Shown: positions 31,560 to 41,852, counted from the first letter of the stretch. The stretch: DNA of 64,000 nucleotides from Diploptera punctata (GCA_030220185.1 JASPKZ010007283.1:1666001-1730000); one strand, 5' to 3'. Numbers and translations are program-made. Notes: a model not told the origin generated them from the sequence alone.

Positions 31560-33240
31560 ATCTCTGATATACATTGAAGAGGTGCATAAATAATGGATGG
31601 AGTTTAGGTCAGATTGAAGGCCATGGATTGGATATGGTAAGGCTTTAAAGGTCTTTGGTAGTAAAGACAGGTATCTTCTGTAAACGACGCGGTGTGGATA
31701 TGAGGGAAGGAAGGAAAATGAGAGAGATCCTACATATAATGTATAAAGAATTGGCGACAGAAGTGTACCTTGTAGAACTCCCCGCCTAGAGGGGCTACAG
31801 CCTGATTTATACCCACTAACCGATACATAAAATTGTCTGTTAGTTAGGTGTTTAACAATAAGTTTAATAAGAGGTGCCTAAATGTTGAATTTTATTAATT
31901 TGTAAACTTATCAAATTATTCAAATCGTATCGAAAGCTTTCTGAACGTCAAGGAATACTGCCACAGTACTTCTCTTGGAGTTGAAGCCCGTAACTATCTG
32001 GTCAGTCAGCCTAGCTAACTATAGCGGGGTGTTATGGTATTTTCTAAATCTAAATTGATGATGGCGTAAAAGGTTCCTCTTTTAGACTCCAGATTTTACT
32101 CAAGCCAAAATAAGTTCCTCCAATATTTTGCTGAGCACTGGTACAAACTTGGTAAAAAATTGTCTGGGTTTGTAAGATCACAAACATGTTTAGTGATAGT
32201 GATGACCTTGGCCCGCTTTCATGCTTTAGGGAAGTAATGAATCCGAAAACAAAACTTCACTATTTGCAGGAAAAGGATAAGAGCGTATGTAGGAAGATGC
32301 TTGGCCGCTGAATTACTTATGCGGTTGGGGCCAGCGTACGGTGGTTTGGTAGGTTCTTTACGTTATTTTTCAATTCGGAAAAATATATGTCGGGAAGGGA
32401 ATGAGGGATAGGAGCTGAAAGAAAAGTAGTTACAACATGGTGTACCTTAGCTTCATGAACTGGTGTGTTAAGTACACGTGGACGGAAACAGTCTGCGAGA
32501 TTTTGTGCTATGAGTTGGGCTTTATCATGGGGATGATAAACGAAAAGTCCATTTGAGAGAATTTCTGAAGGAGAAGGAGGTGCTCCACTACTTTTAAATC
32601 ATTTTAAGACGTTCCACAGTTGGGTCTCTCGTTCCATACTGTATATTGATGGAAGGACGTGTACCAGTCTGCATGTTTAAGTTCTCGCAGCCGAATCCAT
32701 ACCAAATGTACGTAACGATAGTATAGTTGTTTATGTTCGGGGGAAGCGAAAATTACGATAAAGTTTTAAATATCTTCGTTCATCGATAAAATTTTGAGGG
32801 TGGGGTCTGTATATTCTGTTCGTGATAGGTAACCTGTTCATGTTGTTGGAAGTGTTAAAATTGTATTTAGGGATGCCTCAAAATTTTGAACGGTGTGTTC
32901 TGTGGACTGGACAGAATGTGTTGACCTAAGCCATTGGTTAAGCATATTTGTTTAATTCTGCCAGTCAGTGTGAGTGTTATATATTATGGATGAAGTTAAT
33001 AAAAAAGGACGGTTAGATTTTGAATAATATTGGAGTGAGGTCAGACTCTAGTTAGTCTGTAATGTTAGGCTGTTAATCTGTATCAGTGATATGTGGACAG
33101 TTAGGGACATTCTTCGAGAGGGCTGCATCCAGTATATCAGAACATCTACACATATTATTTCACGGTCAGAATATAAACTGATGAATTTGTAATAGTGCCA
33201 CACAATGAATCACAAACCAATCTATTAACGCCCCTATTCG
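31560..33240 (-). pseudogene. Jockey/CR1-like ORF2 (endonuclease-RT), heavily decayed
   Basis: The minus strand, read in shifting frames, shows DILDAALSKNVPNC and a following SDL-P-L segment near 33.15-33.02 kb, like the C-terminal end of the LINE endonuclease (SDH.P). An RT segment STVAVFLDVQKAFDTI near 31.97-31.92 kb is the first catalytic Asp block. Many stops and indels are present. The order EN then RT is correct for a LINE ORF2 on the minus strand. It is much older than the LINE-A insertions. Confidence 0.6.
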
Positions 33241-33590
33241 AATACATGAAGAAGTTTTACACCTGAGGTAATAGCTGAGGAAATGTATTGTTCTGTAAGT
33301 CTTTAATAATATGGCAGAAAAATCTTCTTGGAGTTACAAGACTTCAACGGATGACGGGTTTGCTTATCGAATAATGCTAAAATCCAGATTTTACTCTTGA
33401 ATGGAATTAAAAGGTTTTGATCGCCGGCCGATGATTTCATCACACATGAGAGCAACAGTACAAGGTTTAATAATATGTTATTCAAAACAACAACGAAAAC
33501 TATTCCAAAAATGTGTATTTTCATGAAATTGCCGGAAACTCATATATGAAAAGCTCAGTGTATTTTTATTAATCATTAAGTCGGCGTAAA
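33241..33590. other. Unassigned stretch
   Basis: Nothing recognised; the right end may be the 5' untranslated part of the gag-like element. Confidence 0.3.
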
Positions 33591-33667
33591 CACCGTCTCT
33601 TGAAAGAAAAATCTCAGGGAAAAGTAGACGCTACAAAATAAGGCCGGAAGGAGATATAGGAAACAAA

Positions 33668-34762
33668 TTGTTCAATGGCAATCGAGCTTCTAGAATGAAC
33701 ATCCTACTGGAATTGGACAGAAGACAGAAGAAAGAGCAAGACCAGAACGCTGAACTTCAACAGCGCAAATCATGCCAGACTCCAGTCGACCAGACAAGAC
33801 ACCTAGGAGATGAAGGGAAGACTCCCAAGACTCCGAACAACAAAGTCACTCAAGAGGAAGACAACTTCACTCTTCCCAAGTCTAAACACACGGCTAGAAA
33901 CGTCACCAAAGTCAAAACTCTCGAGATAGAGATAAATAATAGATTCATCTCACTTCAGAAACCTCCAGACTCACCTCCACCAATCGTCGTAGACGCCAGA
34001 GACATCAATGCCTACAAGTTAACCCACATTGCTGCTATCTCTACAGGCAACGAAAAAGACATCGCTATACAGCATACCAAAGACCAACTGAAGATCTACA
34101 CTAAAGACAAAGACGCATTTAAACAAGTCCAAAAAGTACTATATGACCACGAAATGCAGTTTCATACACATATTTACAAACGCAGATCACATATGACCCA
34201 GAAGATAACACTAAAAGGACTCCCTGTAAAAATTACATCCCATGAAATCTTTCAAGAACTTGCAGACAAAGGATACCCTATCCACAACGTGAGACAACTT
34301 TTCAAAACCAGCTTTCAAGATGGATCCAGACTCAAGACTGCTATTCCTGTCTGGATTTTAACTTTCTTCCACAAACCAGACTTCACAACGAAAATAGCTC
34401 AACTGACCGACATTTTCAATGTTAAAATTAGACTCGAAACCTACAAGACTCCAGCCGGTGGAATCCAATGTTACAAATGTCAAGGTTTCGGCCACCTAGC
34501 TGAATGCTGCAGTAGAAAACAGAAATGCGTCAAGTGTGCAGGCAACCATAGCCTCAAAAACTGCACAGCAACTGAACTCCAATGCACAAATTGCAACGAA
34601 TCTCACGCTGCCAGCTACCGGCAGTGCCCAGTCTACAAAGAATACAGCAATACAAGAAGAAAGCACACGCCAAGGATACCACAACACACCGCCAAAGCAC
34701 CACTTCAAAAAAACAGAGCCAGAAAAAATCTTCAAAAATCTCCACTCCAGCACCAAGTGTGA
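33668..34762 (+). CDS. Non-LTR retrotransposon ORF1 (gag-like) with three zinc knuckles
   Basis: A 364-codon frame from MFNGNRASRMNILLELDRRQ. The N-terminal third is charged. SPPPIVVDARDINAY (about 102-116) opens the gag core. A PRE_C2HC-like segment lies at about 160-262 (SHMTQKITLKGLP, VWILTFFHKPDF). Three zinc knuckles follow: C268-C271-H276-C281, C287-C290-H294-C299 and C306-C309-H313-C320. In Jockey-clade elements this protein binds the RNA to form the RNP. The frame ends in QHQV at 34762, but a shifted frame (34582-34914) continues with NPENLLSQLLSLISKILL, the usual leucine-rich ORF1 end. One frameshift near 34700 therefore probably separates the true C-terminus. Confidence 0.8.
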   Translation: MFNGNRASRMNILLELDRRQKKEQDQNAELQQRKSCQTPVDQTRHLGDEGKTPKTPNNKVTQEEDNFTLPKSKHTARNVTKVKTLEIEINNRFISLQKPPDSPPPIVVDARDINAYKLTHIAAISTGNEKDIAIQHTKDQLKIYTKDKDAFKQVQKVLYDHEMQFHTHIYKRRSHMTQKITLKGLPVKITSHEIFQELADKGYPIHNVRQLFKTSFQDGSRLKTAIPVWILTFFHKPDFTTKIAQLTDIFNVKIRLETYKTPAGGIQCYKCQGFGHLAECCSRKQKCVKCAGNHSLKNCTATELQCTNCNESHAASYRQCPVYKEYSNTRRKHTPRIPQHTAKAPLQKNRARKNLQKSPLQHQV

Positions 34763-34914
34763 ACACTCCCATAACCCCTATCCCTCCACCCTCCACCTCC
34801 AACCCAGAAAACCTACTTTCCCAACTACTATCCCTCATATCCAAAATCCTCCTAAATCCTGAACTCCTTAAAACTACAGTAATGCTTCTCACAAACATCA
34901 TCTCAAGTCCTTAA
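34582..34914 (+). pseudogene. Frameshifted C-terminus of the gag-like ORF1
   Basis: Only the part after about 34700 is meaningful: TPITPIPPPSTSNPENLLSQ, then LLSLISKILLNPELLK and TTVMLLTNIISSP-stop. A proline-rich hinge followed by an amphipathic Leu/Ile helix at the ORF1 end is common in this family. Confidence 0.55.
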
Positions 34915-35224
34915 AAAATTCCAAGAAACCACTTCAAGACATCATTTTTAAGATCGACAAGCTTAAGCAAGAAGAGAATAGCATCTTCACCTTCAAGCAC
35001 ATTTCAAGAACCCAGCTGTCGAAAGGAGCACTTTCAACAGCCAACACATAATTTTCAACAGAACACTTAAATAAAAGCACAAAAAGATATCGGGTCAAGA
35101 CCTTCATAAGGTCGGTACCAAACCCATACTTAAAATAATTGCTTTAGGGACAAGAATTATTGTGAAACTAATTTAAGACTTCACCAAATTTAATAATTTA
35201 TATACATGTTAGTAAAATATATAA

Positions 35225-35902
35225 AATATCGGCACTGATGTAATTGAAATGGGTATTTAACTCATGGCCCAAATGGGAGTCAATGACCAATCACATTTTA
35301 ATGATGTTTTATTTACAACCAATCACAGTCGTGTTTCGCCTAAAATCTACCAACTAAAGTTTATGATAATAAAGAACGCACCTCCTTTTTAACATACTGA
35401 ATAGGTCATAGCATTATTTTGCAGTGATTGACCATCTAAGGAATACGGCTACCAGATTGTATATATAGTGCACGAATGTTAGCTGAAAGCGCATGCGATA
35501 ATTAATACAAAGCATTATTTTGTAACAATTGGTTATACCACAAAAAAAACACTGTTTGCACTTTCTTAAACGAATTATTTTCCAGGAAATGGCATTGCAG
35601 AAAAATATAATTGACATATTTACATCATAGGACATCAAATTAATTAATACCTATAACGTTGGTTATACATTTCTCCACTAGGGTTCATTCTTACAATATT
35701 GCGATCCTTTGGCAATACATAATATGATCTGGTTGCAGTGATGAACAAAAGAAGCAAATGAAGCGTAACAATCGTTTCTCATTTGTTTTCAATCGTCGCC
35801 GTTTACATAAAATATATACAGATATATATATAAAATAACTATATTTGAATAATGATTTTAATTTTATTCGTTAAATAGTCCTAACAAATGCCACTCTTGA
35901 TT
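35225..35902 (-). repeat. Repeat R copy 1, left part (split by hAT-1)
   Basis: A 0.7-kb non-coding repeat, also at 52.69-53.73 and 59.27-59.96 kb. In repeat orientation it has TTATTGCCAAAGGAT, ATGTCCTATGATGTAAATAT, the TATA-box-like CACTATATATACAATCTGG, AGTCAGTCACTGCAAAATAA, two TGATTGGT boxes, AATAAA and an end at GAGTTAAATA. The promoter-like and poly(A)-like pieces recall a solo LTR, but I see no TG...CA ends. Class unknown. Confidence 0.7.
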
Positions 35903-35910
35903 CTCTAGAT
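35903..35910. repeat. 8-bp target-site duplication of hAT-1 (left)
   Basis: CTCTAGAT, repeated exactly at 38275-38282. Confidence 0.95.
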
Positions 35911-36082
35911 CAGTGGTACTCACTAGAAATTACAAGAGAGCCAAATATAAGAAACCATATCTGTTCGAGAGCCGCACCAAATTTCACAGTCTTGGTAACA
36001 CGAAGCTTTTTTTTTTACATTTATGGACAAAACACAATTACTGATTACTGTCATTTAATTTTTGTTAATAATTAACTCTTTA

Positions 36083-36107
36083 TTATTTTATTATTATTAT
36101 TATTATA

Positions 36108-36166
<59 letters not shown>
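36083..36166. repeat. (ATT)n microsatellite inside hAT-1
   Basis: About 27 units. Confidence 0.95.
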
Positions 36167-36167
<1 letters not shown>

Positions 36168-36244
36168 GGTACTGTACATAATTTTAAGGCAACTTAGAGT
36201 TGTGTAAATTACTGCTATGAAGTTGAAGGTCGAACTCTGCTACT

Positions 36245-37871
36245 CTACTGCACAATTTTGTCAATACGAGCTGGTTGATTTGCCACACATATCCGCAGCA
36301 GGTTTTCCAAGTTCACATTGGTCAGACGAGATCTATGTTTACCCTTGATGAACTTTATCTTACTGAAAGTCATTTCACAAACATACGGTGATCCAAAAAG
36401 GCACAGAATTTTATATGCACACGACACCAAGTTTTCGGACTGTTTTTTTGAAACTGTATTCCAAAACTCTAAAATTGAATTCGTTTTTTGTTTCTCTGGA
36501 AAAATACCTTCCAGTTCTGAATCCTGCTGGAGATCAATAAGTTGGAAACATGGAAAACTAGTGAAATCATTATTGCTAAGTTCTTCTGTGTAAATGTTTA
36601 ATTTTTCTTTAAAATAAAAAATTGCACTTGTGAGCTGAGTAATAAGTTTATTTGTACCTTGCATTTTAATTTGGACATCATTCAGTATTCCTGTTATGTC
36701 AGCCAGGAAGCCAACTTTTAACTATCATGAAGAAGAGTCTTTATCTCGTTCACTTAAAAAGAGTTTTATTTCATGGCGAAGATTAAAAAGTCGTTCCAAA
36801 ACTCTTCCTTTACTCAGCCACCTGACCTTACTGTGATAAATAATATCATCATACTGTGAATTAAACTCTTTGAGAAATTTTATGAATTGCCTATGATTTA
36901 GTTCACGTGATCTAATGAAATTAATAATGTTAATTACTTTCTTCATCACAGATCTGAAAGTTTTGTCAAATTTAGCAGCAAGATTTTCTTGATGTAAAAT
37001 GCAATGGTATGTTAACAAGTGGTCTCTATTCAAATGTTTTTTAACAGAGAAATGAATCCTATATGACAACCTACCATTGAGGGACAATCGTCAGTGCACA
37101 CTAATAAAAGTTTGTTTAGGTCAATTTTGTATTTGTCAAAAAAATATTTAACTGCTTAAAAAAAATCTATTCCCCGTGTCTGACCTGTCATGGGTATTAC
37201 AGTTAAAAATTCTTCCTTTATAATCCCTATCTTATTACGATATTTAACAAATAAAAGAAACTGAGAGGTGGAACTAATATCTGTGTACGAATCCAGAGCA
37301 AGGCTGAAATAGTCACATTCACGAATTTCATCTAGAGTACAAAGGAGCATGTCTACAGACATTTCGTTTACTCTCCTAGCACAAGTAGAATCGAAAAGTT
37401 GTAACTTTTGTATGCCACTTTTTATCTGTTTTGCGTTTGGGAATTTAGAAAATAATGTGTCACAAACGACTAGAAATACTCCTTAAAAATCTCTGCGTCG
37501 GCAAACGGTTTCATTTTGCGTACTAAAATTTCTGCTACTTCATATGATGCTTTTGTTATCAATTTATTTTCATTTACGGTATCCAACATCATTTTCCGTT
37601 GAGACACTATTGGCATTTTTAATGTTTTTAGTTTTTCTGCTCTCAATTTAGAATCTTTAGGATATTTGCACTCAAAATTTGAATGCACCGTTTTATAATG
37701 CCTATTATGATTAAATCGTTTATAACCTTGAACTACGTCTCGACATAATAAACACATCGCACTGCCTTCCTTTTTAGCAGGTATGAAGAAACGTTCATGC
37801 TCCCAAGTATCTTGAAAAACTCTTCCTTCATCTTCGAGTTGTCTGTTTTTCCCTTTCGAAAAAAACACCAA
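36245..37871 (-). pseudogene. hAT transposase, GTF2IRD2/SCAND3-like type, four fragments
   Basis: Minus-strand fragments in order: 37871-37470 (BED-like zinc finger MCLLCRDVV...FNHNRHYKTVH), 37362-37156 (SLALDSYTDISSTSQF, the first catalytic-Asp segment), 37087-36725 (LTYHCILHQENLAAK, VRWLSKGRVLERLF) and 36664-36245 (dimerisation domain FGSPYVCEMTFSKIKFIKG, HRSRLTNVNLENLLRI). All the family's blocks are present in the right order. Inactivation is by roughly three frameshifts or stops. The parent protein of this type is about 550-650 residues. Confidence 0.88.
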
Positions 37872-38274
37872 CCATTATTAAACACTGAAATTCACTTCAC
37901 TTCAACTGATTAGGTAACACACAGTATCCAGTTGCTTGTTCAAAGAAACTAAATTGTATAATATTTCATTGTGAAAGATTCGGACAACAATGTAGAAGTT
38001 TAATCGGGTTTAAAAACAAACGTAAACATATTCAAAACCAATAAACACTAGTCTGGACATTGCATTGCATTGTTGAACACGTGCGGTACTGTACTGCTCG
38101 GAATGGCACAGGGATATCCAAAGTATTGTAGAATTTAAATAAAGATAATATTATTTTATACTTAGAATTAAAAATTTAAATGTAATGTAATGAAGGTAAA
38201 TTTATTCCAAGAGCCTTAATAAATATCTTCAAGAGCCGCATGCGGCCCGCGGGCCGCGTAATGAGAAACCGCTG

Positions 38275-38362
38275 CTCTAGATAAATTCATTCCTCATTTC
38301 GTGAGTCGTGAATTTATCGATAATTTGGAAATCACTCGTGGCATTACTTATGATATAGAACT
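38275..38362 (-). repeat. Repeat R copy 1, right part
   Basis: AAATCACTCGTGGCATTACTTATG completes repeat R across hAT-1; after removal of the transposon and one TSD it aligns with copies 2 and 3. Confidence 0.75.
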
Positions 38363-38456
38363 AGCGATTTTACAGCTCATTAAAAAATACGGGAGAGTAC
38401 TTAAATGTTACAAGTATGTATGTTACTGTGCTGCCGTATTATGTTAGTTAGGACCT

Positions 38457-39003
38457 TACTTCCTTACTTACTTACTCACTGGCACTATCGAGCCCGTAGG
38501 TTCATGGCCGCGCGGACATAAGTTCTCCATACATCCTTATCCTGAACTAATGCTTTCCAATCATTCCCTGTATAATCTACTTCCCTCAAATCATAGTTAA
38601 TGTTGTTCTCCCACCTCATTCTTGGTCTACCAACTGGGCGTTTTCCTTCTGGCTTTCCTACAAGAAGTTTCCATGCACGTCTTTCATTCCCCATACGCGC
38701 AACATGTCCTGCCCATCGCAGTCTACGAGACTTAACTGTTCTTATTATATCTGGCTTCCTATAAAGACCATGTAGTTCATTGTTATGTAGTCTTCTCCAT
38801 TCACCTGTCTCTTCATCTCTCTTTGGTCCAAAAATTTTCCTAAGAGCTTTATTCTCAAATACTCGTAATCTCATTTCCTCCTTTAAAGTAAGAGTCCATG
38901 TTTCGCACCCATATAATATAACTGGTAGAAGAATAGTTTTATATATTTCAGCTCAACGTTTTTTGAAAGGAGTTGGGACATCAAAAGTCTCTGCAATGCA
39001 TAA
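38457..39003 (-). mobile_element. LINE-A copy 5, 3' 0.55 kb
   Basis: 5'-truncated, with a possible 8-bp TSD (TAGGACCT at 38449-38456 and 39004-39011). The minus strand encodes a clean 129-codon frame (38874-38485) with FENKALRKIFGPKRDEETGE, RRLRWAGHVARM, GRPRMRW and MNLRAR-stop. Its low divergence suggests a young insertion. Confidence 0.9.
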
Positions 39004-39011
39004 TAGGACCT

Positions 39012-39411
39012 ATATGTTTAAAAATATATGAAATTGAACGTAAATAAAAAAAATATAGTTTATGCAAAGAGAAAAATTCTTATAGGTACGCTCTACTATG
39101 AAGAACTTCCCTGCAACTGGAATTTACTAAGTTTATCCTGGTACTAGGCGGGCTGCGGACAATTAGGAAATGTGGAAATGTTGAGAGCTCTTGAGAATGA
39201 AGTTTATAAGACCATGATATAACACAAATGCAATTGAGTTTAGAGCAAATTTCGACCTTAAGGTACGACCGGTCTGCATTCCAAGTTAAGATCATCTCGT
39301 ATTAGTTCTAGAGTTTCCTATCGAGGGCTAACCAAACTGCTCAAATTATCTATGGATGATTTTATTCTACATAAAACCGAAACGCGGTATTTAAGTAATG
39401 TTGCTTTAAAT
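39012..39411. other. Unassigned stretch
   Basis: Nothing recognised. Confidence 0.3.
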
Positions 39412-39650
39412 GAAGAGCTACGGGAATTGTGTTGGTTGGAGTCCCCATCAGGAAATACATTTTCTCATCGAATTTCGGCTTTTATGGGGCTAAGACCATC
39501 CAACATCGTGATATAATAAATACTGCATGTTGAGAAAACCCGTAACGGCTAGAGGTTGCAACATGCTCACATATGTGATCACATACCTTTGTGATTAACT
39601 CATGTGGATGTGAGCCCAGCAGCTGGAGTTTAGGAAAATGTGCTTATAGG
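39412..39650 (+). mobile_element. SINE-7, 5'-truncated copy
   Basis: GAGCTACGGGAATTG, GGAGTCCCCATCAGGAAAT, ATTTCGGCTTTTATGGGGC and CCCAGCAGCTGGAGTT run in parallel with SINE-7 at 58.54-58.80 kb. Confidence 0.6.
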
Positions 39651-39764
39651 TCTGTGGCTCCATGGTTCTTATAAATAAACTGGGAGTTATTTAACATTTT
39701 CCAATACTGTTATTTTAACACAGTTCCAATAATGGATCATATTATAATATTATTTAGATTTTGA

Positions 39765-39835
39765 TTTAGATTTATTTAGCCTGGTGGAGTTAAGGCCATG
39801 TGGCCTTCTCTTCCACTCACCAGGACAAACATATA
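39765..39835 (-). mobile_element. Conserved LINE-like 3' motif
   Basis: The minus strand CTGGTGAGTGGAAGAGAAGG, CCACATGGCCTTAACTCC and ACCAGGCTAAATAAATC forms a hairpin (CTGGT...ACCAG) followed by an AAAT-type tail. I recall this motif as common in insect repeats, but did not identify the family. Confidence 0.4.
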
Positions 39836-40120
39836 TTACATCAGAATATAACAATCTCAATTAACTCTAAATATTAAATACTAAATAAAAATTTGATAAA
39901 AGGGATAATATCTACTCGTATTATATTACGATCTATAATTCAACCAGTTCATGTTAGTTAAAATTAAGACTAAAACTAATAATAAAGTTATACAAGCAAG
40001 ACATATTAAATTGTCCCTGTCTAATGTTTATAAAAAATAAAGAAAACTAATGAGATATAGGAAACTAATTTTACGTTTGTACAATATTTAAAACAAAACA
40101 AAAGAAAATATTTGCTATGA

Positions 40121-40243
40121 TATTGTGAAAAGAAAAATTAATGTGTGAACCAGGAATCAAACCGTGGACCTCTAGTTCTCCAGACTAGTGTGCAGCCCGC
40201 TACACCATTCCTGGTTCACACATTAATTTTTCTTTTCACAATA
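40121..40243. repeat. Perfect 37-bp palindromic arms around a tRNA-like core
   Basis: 40121-40157 and 40207-40243 are exact reverse complements. Between and overlapping them is a minus-strand tRNA-like sequence whose intact plus-strand relative is at 40477-40549. The right arm switches orientation at ATTCC, a 5-bp sequence present both near the 5' end and in the T-arm region of the relative, which fits a fold-back template switch. Confidence 0.85.
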
Positions 40244-40476
40244 TAATTATAATATTATAACATGATCCATTTTTGGAACTGTGTTAAAATAACAGTATTG
40301 GAAAATGTTAAATAATATCGTTTACTACTTATAAAAGCGGTGGTGTAAAATTCTCAAATATAGATACTTCTAAACGAAGCCGGCCGTTGGCGATGGTAGT
40401 GACATCTACCTGACAGCGGACGAAACGAGAAGTATAGATTTGTATATGTTGAAAGAATTTTTAATATTTGTGCCAT

Positions 40477-40549
40477 GTGTGGAATGGTGTAGTGGGCTGC
40501 ACACTAGTCTGGAGAACTAGAGGTCCACGGTTCGATTCCTGGTTCACAC
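40477..40549 (+). tRNA. tRNA-like sequence (tRNA-derived repeat)
   Basis: 73 nt with acceptor GTGTG/CACAC, D arm GTG...CAC, and a perfect anticodon stem CTAGT/ACTAG with loop CTGGAGA (position 34-36 GGA). The T arm CACGG-TTCGATT-CCTGG has two weak pairs. The same sequence followed by the same ATTAATTTTTCTTTTCACAA tail occurs inverted at 40.12-40.24 kb, so it is repetitive and probably mobile. Confidence 0.5.
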
Positions 40550-40849
40550 ATTAATTTTTCTTTTCACAATATCATTGTAATATTAAAACTGGCAGTACTA
40601 TTACGTACAGAAAGTCTATATTAACACATGTTGAAATTATACATAATTTGGTAGTGTAACATAACGACCCTCTTTCAGAAGAGTCGATTGTGAAGCCGTA
40701 GAAACTAGTTCGCAAACAAAATTGTATATCCTAAATCTGATTGTAATCACCTGATACTGGTATAAAATGTTATGTTAATTTAGGATACGTCTAGCTTTAA
40801 ACGTACGTATACACAATTCAGTCTGAATTGGTTTGTAAATAATTCCTAG

Positions 40850-40975
40850 AAAAATTACCATACTTATTGACTCCTCATATTCCTCAAGAACTGTTAAGCT
40901 ATGATATTTTCAGGACACTTTATGACTAAATACTGAAGCTTCTGTAGTATATTAAATAAATCAGTTTTTCAAAAT
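40850..40975 (+). repeat. Dispersed repeat T, copy 2
   Basis: ATTCCTAGAAAAATTACCAT and AGGACACTTTATGACTAA then ACTGAAGCTTCTGTAGTA align with 60.06-60.17 kb. Confidence 0.45.
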
Positions 40976-40986
40976 AGTTATTTGTT

Positions 40987-41086
40987 TAACTAGTAGTGGA
41001 AGTGACAGTTTCGCGGACGAGTTAGATGTTTACTGCCGAGGAAGGAATTTCGAGACGAGGACGCGAAGCACCTCCACTACTAGTTA
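40987..41086. mobile_element. 100-bp palindromic MITE-like element
   Basis: The ends TAACTAGTAGTGGAAGTG and, reverse-complemented, TAACTAGTAGTGGAGGTG match at 17 of 18 bases. The interior is much more GC-rich than its surroundings (CGCGGACGAG, CGAGACGAGGACGCG). No TSD was proved; CTAG-containing ends make it hard to separate. Confidence 0.6.
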
Positions 41087-41264
41087 CATGCATTACTTTT
41101 TAGTTGACGTGTATGGGTAATTATTGTGAAAAAAACTTTTAATACGAAAATAAATAGTAATTTCTAAAGGTGATGCTGTTGTTTGATAAAATAATAACTA
41201 TTTGTTGTGATTAATTGTAAATAAAAAATGTAAGGAAAGTTAGAAAATATTATTCTTGTAGGAA

Positions 41265-41410
41265 TTAAAAAAAAACGCCAAAGAAGCTGAATTGCGTTTA
41301 ATTCCAGAGAACTCTAGGAGTACCAATCATTTTAGGATTGGAAAAAAAATATAGCACATCAGAAGAGGCGATGCTTGCATTTTTACATGCTTTATATTAG
41401 CTTGACCTGT
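41265..41410 (+). pseudogene. Possible recombinase-like N-terminal fragment
   Basis: The frame reads NAKEAELRLIPENSRS before breaking. It shares LIPENS with the frame at 6.1 kb. Too short for assignment. Confidence 0.25.
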
Positions 41411-41606
41411 ATGTATCTAATGTAACGGAATCTTTCAACACGATTTTCACCCACTTAGAAACATTGGATCAACTTGAAACTTGTAAAGGACCAATGACAA
41501 TACAATAATTTCATAAATAATATATAATATAAAATAATATATAATATATAATAGGTTGCGGACTTATTGACTTTTTAGTCCATCGTTGTAAAAAATTAAT
41601 ATTATA

Positions 41607-41686
41607 TCCTCTGGAGCTCAGTGGTAGAGTGGTGGTACATAATTTCAGTAATCCATAGGTCGCTGGTTCAAATCCGGCCCGGAGGA
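41607..41686 (+). tRNA. tRNA-like sequence with an over-long anticodon region
   Basis: Acceptor TCCTCTG/CGGAGGA, D arm GCTCAGTGGTAGAGT and T arm GCTGG-TTCAAAT-CCGGC are all good. The anticodon segment is about 9 nt longer than normal and lacks a clear stem. Retroposed tRNA-like repeat, or a tRNA gene with a short intron-like insertion. Confidence 0.45.
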
Positions 41687-41769
41687 TTCTTTTTAGAAGA
41701 ATATTACTTTTAGCTCATATTACAATAGTATCGAATTTAAAGATATTTACATTTTTTAGAAAACCAAAC

Positions 41770-41794
41770 TAATAAATAAATAAATAAATAAATA
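41770..41794. repeat. (AAAT)n microsatellite
   Basis: About six AAAT units. Confidence 0.85.
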
Positions 41795-41852
41795 ATAGTT
41801 TAAAAAACTAAAACAACATGCTTTATTAGAAAATTGAACTAAAAAATGGAAA

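Larger units (their letters stand above)
33590..35165 (+). mobile_element. Gag-only Jockey-type LINE derivative
   Basis: An ORF1 is followed, about 150 bp after its likely end at 34914, by non-coding sequence (GATATCGGGTCAAGACC, TAAGGTCGGTACC) rather than an endonuclease-RT ORF2. This fits an internally deleted element that kept its 5' part, ORF1 and 3' end. Boundaries are estimates: no TSD was found. Confidence 0.5.
35911..38274 (-). mobile_element. hAT-1: complete-length hAT transposon, 2,364 bp
   Basis: Ends CAGTGGTACTCACTAG and, reverse-complemented from the right, CAGCGGTTTCTCATTACG: imperfect hAT terminal inverted repeats. The exact 8-bp TSD is the hallmark of the superfamily. Repeat R copy 2 at 52.72 kb preserves the uninserted site with a single ATCTAGAG. 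The transposase is in pieces, so the copy is dead. An (ATT)n expansion sits near its left end (36083-36166). The GCGGCCCGCGGGCCGC palindrome near the right end is a possible subterminal binding site (inference). Confidence 0.93.
39687..40315. repeat. 629-bp inverted-repeat structure with 66-bp arms
   Basis: Arms 39687-39752 and 40250-40315 match as reverse complements at 64 of 66 bases. The spacer holds a LINE-like 3' motif near 39.78 kb and, at its right, an inner palindrome with a tRNA-like core. The very high arm identity points to a recent inverted duplication or ongoing homogenisation. Confidence 0.9.

Noticed and set aside
34496..34901. Minus-strand frames of 86 and 115 codons
   Set aside because: Antisense of the zinc-knuckle ORF1, which has clear CCHC motifs on the plus strand.
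35911..38274. Domesticated SCAND3/GTF2IRD2-like host gene
   Set aside because: TIRs, an 8-bp TSD and several frame breaks show an ordinary dead transposon.
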